A DNA stretch of 64,000 bases from Nocardioides alpinus. GTDB lineage: Bacteria; Actinomycetota; Actinomycetes; Propionibacteriales; Nocardioidaceae. Position numbers and translations under genes: made by a program. The notes under the pieces are model-generated. The model was given only the letters and a program-made list of their open reading frames with translations. It ran no database searches and was not told the origin of the DNA. Below are positions 58,840 to 64,000 of the stretch, piece by piece (position 1 is the stretch's first letter; every line of letters starts with the position of its first letter). The stretch is from positions 1 to 64,000 of the forward strand of contig NZ_FOKC01000011.1 in NCBI RefSeq assembly GCF_900112035.1, read 5' to 3'.

Positions 58840-60282
58840 TCAGTCGTTCTCCCAGTAGGGGCCCTTCGCGTACGGGTCGCGCTCGATCGTGGTGACCGGA
58901 CGGCGCACCGTGGTCCAGATCCGGCGCGTCGTCCCGTCGGCGTCGCGCACGGTCCGCTGCACCCGGAAGTTGGCGTACGTCGTCGTGTAGGCGTTGCGGG
59001 TGTTGCGGGTGTTGTTCCACTGGTAGTCGTAGTTGGCCAGGTACTTCTTCGCCACCGTGGCGCCGCGGACGGTGAACCAGACCTCGTCGTTGGCGGTGCT
59101 GAGGCTCGACCAGTTGACCGAGCCGGTGAGCACCATCTGGGCGTCGGGCACCTTGTTGTAGGTCCCCTGGATGATGAGGTACTTCTGGTGGCTGTAGTAG
59201 TCGAGGATCAGGTCGTCCACGCCGTCGTTGTTGAGGTCGAAGTTGTCGTCGAGGTCGTAGTCGAGCCCGGTGGAGCGCAGCGGGATCCTGCCGCGGGGCG
59301 TGGGCGCGCCGAGGACGCCCTTGGTGTGGAACCCGATGAGGCCGTAGGTGACCCGCACGTCGCAGCCCTGGGCGTACTTGTTGCGGATCGCCGCGGCCAG
59401 GTAGTCGCCGCGCTCGCCGCGCATGGTGTGCATGGAGAGGGCCAGGCGGGTGCGGGTGATCGTGCCGGTGACGGGATCGGCGGTGCGGCACTGGACCCGG
59501 TCGAGCATGGTGAGGACGAGGTCGTTCTTCGGCCCGGACGCCCGCGGGAACGCGACGACGGTGTGCTTGTCGATCGAGTCGTCGCACACGCCGGCCAGCG
59601 GGACCCCGCAGAACGCGATCGGCTCCTGGCGGGTGTCGTAGTCCTTGCGCATGTCGTTGAACAGCCCGACCATCTGGCGGAACAGCTCGTGGTCGCCGTC
59701 AGTGAAGTAGAGGTCGTTCCACTGGTGGACCGCGGCATTGCGGGTCATGTTGGCCGACCCCACCGCCACGACGTCCTTGGACCGCCCGGCCTGGCTGAAG
59801 AGATAGAACTTCGAGTGCAGGTTGTTGAACTCGTTGGCTGCCCCGCGACAGCTCTGGCGGCACTTGTAGACGAAGCTGTTGCGTCGCGGGTCCTTCCCGA
59901 CCTCGGCGCGGAGCACCCGCACCGCTCCGTTCTCCCAGTGGTCGTTGAGCAGCATCTGCACCTGCACGCCGCGCCGGTGGGCGGCCACCAGGGCACGGGA
60001 CACGGAGAGGCGGTCCAGGGAGTAGATCGCGATCCGGATCGTCGACCCCTTGGGCGTGCGGTTGATCGTGTCGATCACCTTGCGCTCGATGCGGAAGTGA
60101 CCGTCGCGGCGGTGCGGGTCGTTGAAGAACGGCCCGCTGGGTGCCTTCCACTTCTTCGCTGCGGCGGGCTGCTGGGCCGACGTCACGGACGTCTGCGCCG
60201 TTGCACCGGCCGACACGGCGGCTCCCAGCGACGCAGCCAGCACCAGGCAGATGCTCCCCACGAGCACCGACAACTTCGTCAC
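58840..60282 (-). CDS. Secreted phospholipase D-like protein with altered HKD motifs
   Basis: A 480-aa protein. A signal peptide (LVGSICLVLAASLGAAVSAGA) is followed by two PLD-type halves. Each has the HxK core and a downstream GSxN: His156-Ser-Lys158 with GSAN at 175-178, and His365-Gln-Lys367 with GSVN at 387-390. The Asp usually five residues after each Lys is replaced (Ser163, Gln372). A DFDLNNDGVDD-like calcium loop sits just before the second motif (about 348-358). GTG 60282 is the start; GGGGG lies upstream. The histidines needed for phosphodiester cleavage are present, so a secreted nuclease or lipase is plausible. Substrate unknown. Confidence 0.83.
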   Translation of the reverse strand: MTKLSVLVGSICLVLAASLGAAVSAGATAQTSVTSAQQPAAAKKWKAPSGPFFNDPHRRDGHFRIERKVIDTINRTPKGSTIRIAIYSLDRLSVSRALVAAHRRGVQVQMLLNDHWENGAVRVLRAEVGKDPRRNSFVYKCRQSCRGAANEFNNLHSKFYLFSQAGRSKDVVAVGSANMTRNAAVHQWNDLYFTDGDHELFRQMVGLFNDMRKDYDTRQEPIAFCGVPLAGVCDDSIDKHTVVAFPRASGPKNDLVLTMLDRVQCRTADPVTGTITRTRLALSMHTMRGERGDYLAAAIRNKYAQGCDVRVTYGLIGFHTKGVLGAPTPRGRIPLRSTGLDYDLDDNFDLNNDGVDDLILDYYSHQKYLIIQGTYNKVPDAQMVLTGSVNWSSLSTANDEVWFTVRGATVAKKYLANYDYQWNNTRNTRNAYTTTYANFRVQRTVRDADGTTRRIWTTVRRPVTTIERDPYAKGPYWEND

Positions 60283-60383
60283 GACTTGACCCCCATAGAT
60301 TCAACAGCCGTGCCAGCATAAGCAGCCACCCCGCCGGAGACCGGCGCCGCGCCCACGACGGGGCGGTCTGCGAGTCGGTCCGC

Positions 60384-60412
60384 TTGACTCGTTCGAACAG
60401 GTGTTCGATCAT
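60384..60412 (+). promoter_or_regulatory. SOS promoter: LexA box between -35 and -10
   Basis: TTGACT (60384-60389), a 17-bp spacer and GATCAT (60407-60412) form a promoter. TCGAAC-AGGT-GTTCGA (60393-60408), an exact match to the actinobacterial LexA consensus, lies between and over the -10. The expected transcription start is at ATG 60419. LexA would block the operon until DNA damage. Confidence 0.9.
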
Positions 60413-60418
60413 GGGGAC

Positions 60419-61084
60419 ATGTCATCCGCCCGCTCCGTCGCCGCGCTCGACCCGGGGCGTTCGGTGGTCGAGCAGCTGCGCGAGCGGGTCGCTGCCATGG
60501 AGCGTAGGCCCGCCCTCGAGCCGGTCGCGACCCTGCCCGGGATCGCCGACCTGGTCCCGCTGCACGCCGGGATGAGCTATGCCGTCGACTCCGCGTCACT
60601 GGCCCTGGCCCTGGTCGCCGGGGCCTCTCAGGCCGGCGAGTGGGTCGGTTTCGCCGGCTGCACCGACTTCGGCGCGGAGGCCGCCGCAGAGCTGGGCATC
60701 GAGCTGTCCCGCACGGTGCTCGTGCCCGACCCCGGCGAGCACTGGCTGGAGGTGGCGGCGGCGCTGGTCGACGTGCTCCGGGTGGTGGTCCTGCGACCGC
60801 CCGCCTCCGTCGACGAGCGGACGGCCGGGATCCTCGACTCCCGCCTGCGGACGCGCTCCGCCGTCCTGGTGGTCCACGGTCACTGGCCCCGCGTGGAGGC
60901 GCGGCTGAGCATCGAGCAGTCGAGCTGGCGCGGCCCGACGGCCGGCACCGGCCAGCTGCAGGAGCGTCGCGCCCGCGTCCTCGTGCACCGGGGCGCGCGG
61001 CCGCCGCAGCGTGCGGACCTGACCTGGCCGGGGCTCCAGCGGGTGGAGGCGCCCGTGCGCGAGATCCGCCGGGTCTCCGGGTGA
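60419..61084 (+). CDS. imuA': ImuA'-like mutasome accessory protein
   Basis: A 221-aa RecA-like-fold protein without a clear Walker A (the region GMSYAVDSASLALALVAGAS stands in its place), as in actinobacterial ImuA'. The C-terminal tail (VRVHRGARPPQRAD-type, Arg-rich) is a usual interaction region. ATG 60419 lies seven bases after the -10, so the message is leaderless; the frame open from 60401 lies within the LexA box and is not used. ImuA' binds ImuB and DnaE2 for error-prone bypass of DNA lesions. imuB follows eight bases after the stop. Confidence 0.85.
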   Translation: MSSARSVAALDPGRSVVEQLRERVAAMERRPALEPVATLPGIADLVPLHAGMSYAVDSASLALALVAGASQAGEWVGFAGCTDFGAEAAAELGIELSRTVLVPDPGEHWLEVAAALVDVLRVVVLRPPASVDERTAGILDSRLRTRSAVLVVHGHWPRVEARLSIEQSSWRGPTAGTGQLQERRARVLVHRGARPPQRADLTWPGLQRVEAPVREIRRVSG

Positions 61085-61091
61085 GCCTGCG

Positions 61092-62684
61092 ATGAGGGTG
61101 ATGGTCGTGTGGTGCCCCGACTGGTCGGTGGTCGCCGCGCTCGACGAGGCCGACCGGTCGCTGCGCTCCCCCGCCGCCGTGCTCTCCGGCAACGTCGTCG
61201 AGGTGTGCAACGGACCCGCGCGGGCCGAGGGCGTACGCCGTGGGCAGCGCCGCCGCGACGCCCAGGCCCGGTGCCCCGAGCTCGTGCTGCTGCCCGCCAA
61301 CGCCGACCGCGACGCGCGCGCCTTCGAGCCGGTCCTGGCCATCGTCGAGGAGCTGCGTCCGGGGGTCGCGGCGCTGCGCCCCGGCCTGCTCGCCGTACGA
61401 GCTCCCGGCAGCTGGTACGGCACGGAGACTGCGGCCGCCGCGACAGCGTGCCAGGCCCTGGTCGAGGGAGGGATCTGGGACGTGCGGTTCGGCATCGCCG
61501 ACGACCTGTTCACCGCCGAGCAGGCCGCGCGCACCGCCGACGTCCAGTCGTGGACGGTCGTCCCCGAGGGCGGGTCCGCCGCGTTCCTGCGCGGCCTGCC
61601 CGTCCACGTCCTCCAGGACGGCGGCGCCCAGGGGCGCGACCTGGTCGGCCTCCTGCAGCGGCTCGGTCTCCGCACCCTGGGTGACCTGGCCGACCTGCCC
61701 GGCGACGCGGTCGAGCACCGGCTGGGCACCTACGGCGCCGAGGTCCGTCGTCGCGCGCGGGGCGAGGACCGCGCGCTCTTCGCCGCCCGCACCCCGCCTC
61801 CCGAGCTCGACGCCGAGGTGTCCTTCGAGCCGCCCCTCGACTCCGTCGAGGCGATCACCTTCAGCGTCCGCACCACCGCCGAGCGGTTCGTCTCCCAGCT
61901 GGCGCGCCACCAGCTGGTCGCGACGGCGGTCCGGGTGGAGGCCGAGTCCGACGGCATCGTCTGCTCGTCGCGCGCCTGGCTGCACCCGCGCCACTTCGGC
62001 GCCCGCGACCTGGTCGACCGGGTGCACTGGCAGCTGCAGTCGGCAGGCACCACGAGCGGGCCGGGCGGAGCGCTCCGCGGGCGCAAGCAGTCCGGCAGCG
62101 TGCGGGCCCCGATCGACCGCGTCCGGTTCGTCCCGGAGGTAGTCGAGCCCGCCGCGGCCCACGGCGAGGCGCTGTGGGGTGGCGCGGGCGACGACCTCGT
62201 CGAGCGCGGGGTGGCCCGGGTGCAGGGCATGGTGGGCTTCGACGCCGTACGCCGCCCGGTGCTGCAGGGCGGTCGCAGTCCCGCGGCACGGCAGTCCCTG
62301 GTGCCGTGGGGCGAGCGGGCCGTCGACCTGCGTCCGGTGGACCGGCCCTGGCCGGGCCGGGTCCCGGGGCCCGCACCCGTCCGGGTGTTCGCCGCTCCCC
62401 CGGTCGCCGAGGTCGTCGACGACGCGGGGCGGGAGGTCTCGGTCACCGATCGCGGAGTGGTCAGTGGTGAGCCCCGACGGTTCAGGGTGGAGGGTGCCGG
62501 TGACGGGCCACGCCTGACCTGGCAGCCGGTGACCGCGTGGGCGGGGCCGTGGCCCACCGACGAGGGCTGGTGGTCCGGTGGCTCCGGACCGAGCGCGCGG
62601 TTCCAGGTCGTCGGTGCCGACGGGCGGGCCTGGCTGCTGCTGCGCGCACCCGAGGGCTGGTCCCTGGAGGCGGGCTATGACTAG
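61092..62684 (+). CDS. imuB: ImuB, Y-family polymerase-like mutasome scaffold
   Basis: A 530-aa protein with the Y-family fold: MRVMVVWCPDWSVVAALDEA at the N-terminus, GPARAEGVRRGQRRRDAQ, and a helix-hairpin-helix-like LGLRTLGDLADLP near residue 200. The catalytic acidic trio of active polymerases is not complete (the DE pair in the palm is not seen), consistent with ImuB acting as a scaffold that joins the beta clamp, ImuA' and DnaE2. The C-terminus ends with a Trp-rich segment. ATG 61092 is eight bases after imuA'. Damage-induced through the upstream SOS promoter. Confidence 0.92.
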   Translation: MRVMVVWCPDWSVVAALDEADRSLRSPAAVLSGNVVEVCNGPARAEGVRRGQRRRDAQARCPELVLLPANADRDARAFEPVLAIVEELRPGVAALRPGLLAVRAPGSWYGTETAAAATACQALVEGGIWDVRFGIADDLFTAEQAARTADVQSWTVVPEGGSAAFLRGLPVHVLQDGGAQGRDLVGLLQRLGLRTLGDLADLPGDAVEHRLGTYGAEVRRRARGEDRALFAARTPPPELDAEVSFEPPLDSVEAITFSVRTTAERFVSQLARHQLVATAVRVEAESDGIVCSSRAWLHPRHFGARDLVDRVHWQLQSAGTTSGPGGALRGRKQSGSVRAPIDRVRFVPEVVEPAAAHGEALWGGAGDDLVERGVARVQGMVGFDAVRRPVLQGGRSPAARQSLVPWGERAVDLRPVDRPWPGRVPGPAPVRVFAAPPVAEVVDDAGREVSVTDRGVVSGEPRRFRVEGAGDGPRLTWQPVTAWAGPWPTDEGWWSGGSGPSARFQVVGADGRAWLLLRAPEGWSLEAGYD

Positions 62685-62702
62685 GGATCGAGGGGTGCGC
62701 TG

Positions 62703-64000
62703 ATGGGCTGGAACAACCCCGCCATGCACTGGAAGGAGCTCGAGCGCCGGCTCAGCGGCCTGCCGGGTGCCGACGACGCACCGGTGTCGCGGCGCAAGCG
62801 CGGCGCCACCGAGGCCCGGACGATCGAGCGTCCCGCGGTGGTGACCCCCTACGCCGAGCTGCACTGCCACAGCCACTTCAGCTTCCTCGACGGCGCGAGC
62901 TCGCCCGCCGCGCTGGTCGAGGAGGCCGTGCGCCTCGGCCTGCACGCGCTCGCCATCACCGACCACGACGGCTTCTACGCCGCCCCGATGCTGGCCGAGG
63001 CCGCGGCGGTCTACGACCTGCCGACCGTCTTCGGAGCCGAGCTGTCCCTCGGGCTCAGCAGTCCGCAGAACGGCGTCCCCGACCCCGAGGGCAGCCACCT
63101 GCTGGTGCTCGCGCGCGGGGTCGAGGGCTATCACCGGCTCGCCGCCGCGATGACCGACGCGCACCTGCGCGGCGACGAGAAGGGGCGCCCCGTCTACGAC
63201 CTCGACGAGCTGGGCGAGCGTGGGCGCGGGCACTGGGCGGTGCTGACCGGTTGCCGCAAGGGCGCGGTCCGGCAGGCGCTGGCGACGGGGGGCGAGGCCG
63301 CCGCCGCCGAGGCGCTCGACCGGCTGACGTCGCTGTTCGGGATCGAGCACGTCCTCGTCGAGCTCTCACCACGACCAGGGTCCGACGGCACCAACACCTC
63401 CCTCGCCCGCCTGGCCGCGGTCCACGGCCTCGACGTCGTCGCCGCCGGCAACGTCCACCACGCGACCCCGCAGCAGCACCGGCTGGCCTCGGCGATGGCG
63501 GCCGTGCGTGCCCGGCGCAGCCTGACCGACCTCGACGGCTGGCTCGACCTGTCGGGCTCGGCCCACCTGCGCAGCGGCGCCGAGACGGCCTCCGCCCTCA
63601 CGGCGTACGACGGCGCCGTGGCACGCAGCGTCTCGCTGGCCGACGAGCTCGCCTTCGACCTGCACAAGGCCTCCCCCGCGCTTCCCAAGCGACAGATCCC
63701 CGAGGGCCACACCGCCGACTCGTGGCTGCGGGTGCTGGCCGAGCGCGGCTTCGCCGAGAGGTACGCCGGTGTCCCCCACGAGCAGCAGGCGCGCGAGCGG
63801 CTCGAGCACGAGCTGCGCGTGGTGTCCGAGAAGGACTTCGCCGGCTACTTCGTCATCGTCCACGACATCGTCGCCTTCGCCCGGAGCAGGGGCATCCTCT
63901 GCCAGGGCCGCGGATCCGCGGCGAGCTCGGCCGTCTGCTACGCCCTCGGCATCACCGCGGTCGACGCCGTCTTCTACCGGTTGCCGTTCGAGCGGTTCAT
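62703..64000 (+). CDS. dnaE2: Error-prone DNA polymerase III alpha DnaE2, C-terminus off the right edge
   Basis: The first 432 residues of a protein usually near 1050-1150 aa. MGWNNPAMHWKELERRLSG is the common DnaE2 opening. A PHP domain follows with AELHCHSHFSFLDGASS near residues 50-65 and LAITDHDGFY. The polymerase part begins with KDFAGYFVIVHDIVAFAR and CQGRGSAASSAVCYALGI. DnaE2 extends past damaged bases and causes damage-induced mutation with ImuA' and ImuB. ATG 62703 lies 18 bases past the imuB stop; all three form one LexA-controlled operon. The active-site PDxD region lies beyond the window. Confidence 0.95.
   Translation, partial: MGWNNPAMHWKELERRLSGLPGADDAPVSRRKRGATEARTIERPAVVTPYAELHCHSHFSFLDGASSPAALVEEAVRLGLHALAITDHDGFYAAPMLAEAAAVYDLPTVFGAELSLGLSSPQNGVPDPEGSHLLVLARGVEGYHRLAAAMTDAHLRGDEKGRPVYDLDELGERGRGHWAVLTGCRKGAVRQALATGGEAAAAEALDRLTSLFGIEHVLVELSPRPGSDGTNTSLARLAAVHGLDVVAAGNVHHATPQQHRLASAMAAVRARRSLTDLDGWLDLSGSAHLRSGAETASALTAYDGAVARSVSLADELAFDLHKASPALPKRQIPEGHTADSWLRVLAERGFAERYAGVPHEQQARERLEHELRVVSEKDFAGYFVIVHDIVAFARSRGILCQGRGSAASSAVCYALGITAVDAVFYRLPFERF

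Overview
The window is a high-GC actinobacterial chromosome segment. Gene families, abundant GTG starts, TANNNT -10 boxes placed 6-7 nt before start codons, a TCGAAC-N4-GTTCGA SOS box and an ImuA'-ImuB-DnaE2 mutasome fit Nocardioides or a near relative in the Propionibacteriales; the genus is an inference. No rRNA, tRNA, CRISPR array or insertion sequence was seen.

1-12 kb holds two exporter circuits. A MalT-type LuxR regulator (318-3053, minus) lies between an unknown small gene cut by the left edge and a divergent MMPL transporter (3245-5437). Both flanking promoters carry the same four-half-site operator with identical spacing. Next, an AfsR/SARP-type regulator (6537-9542) sits between a divergent two-gene unit (6448 to 5483) and a second MMPL gene (9664-11928). 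Both of those promoters carry the same direct repeat with identical geometry down to the -10.

12-30 kb is mostly metabolic: a glycosyltransferase-like protein, a fused 1843-aa biotin-dependent acyl-CoA carboxylase, a GNAT/acyl-CoA-synthetase-like protein acetyltransferase (Pat type), acetate kinase and phosphotransacetylase. These sit around the acetyl-CoA/acetate node. A substrate-binding-like protein without signal peptide, a hotdog thioesterase, a GlsB/YeaQ-like membrane protein, an orphan GAF histidine kinase and SelO follow.

29.6-37.5 kb looks accessory: a collagen-like surface protein, a lipoprotein, three related secreted RTX-like paralogs (two share their promoter region too), a leucine-rich-repeat protein, a small membrane protein and dispersed palindromic repeats.

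37.6-46 kb holds a third MMPL transporter divergent from a two-component system, a molybdopterin oxidoreductase with its flavin reductase partner, a CPBP protease, and an ArsR-SulP operon with a clear operator.

46-57 kb is a single 3600-aa secreted RTX-like protein. 57-64 kb has an ABC-F ATPase, a secreted phospholipase D-like protein and the SOS-controlled imuA'-imuB-dnaE2 operon, which runs off the right edge.
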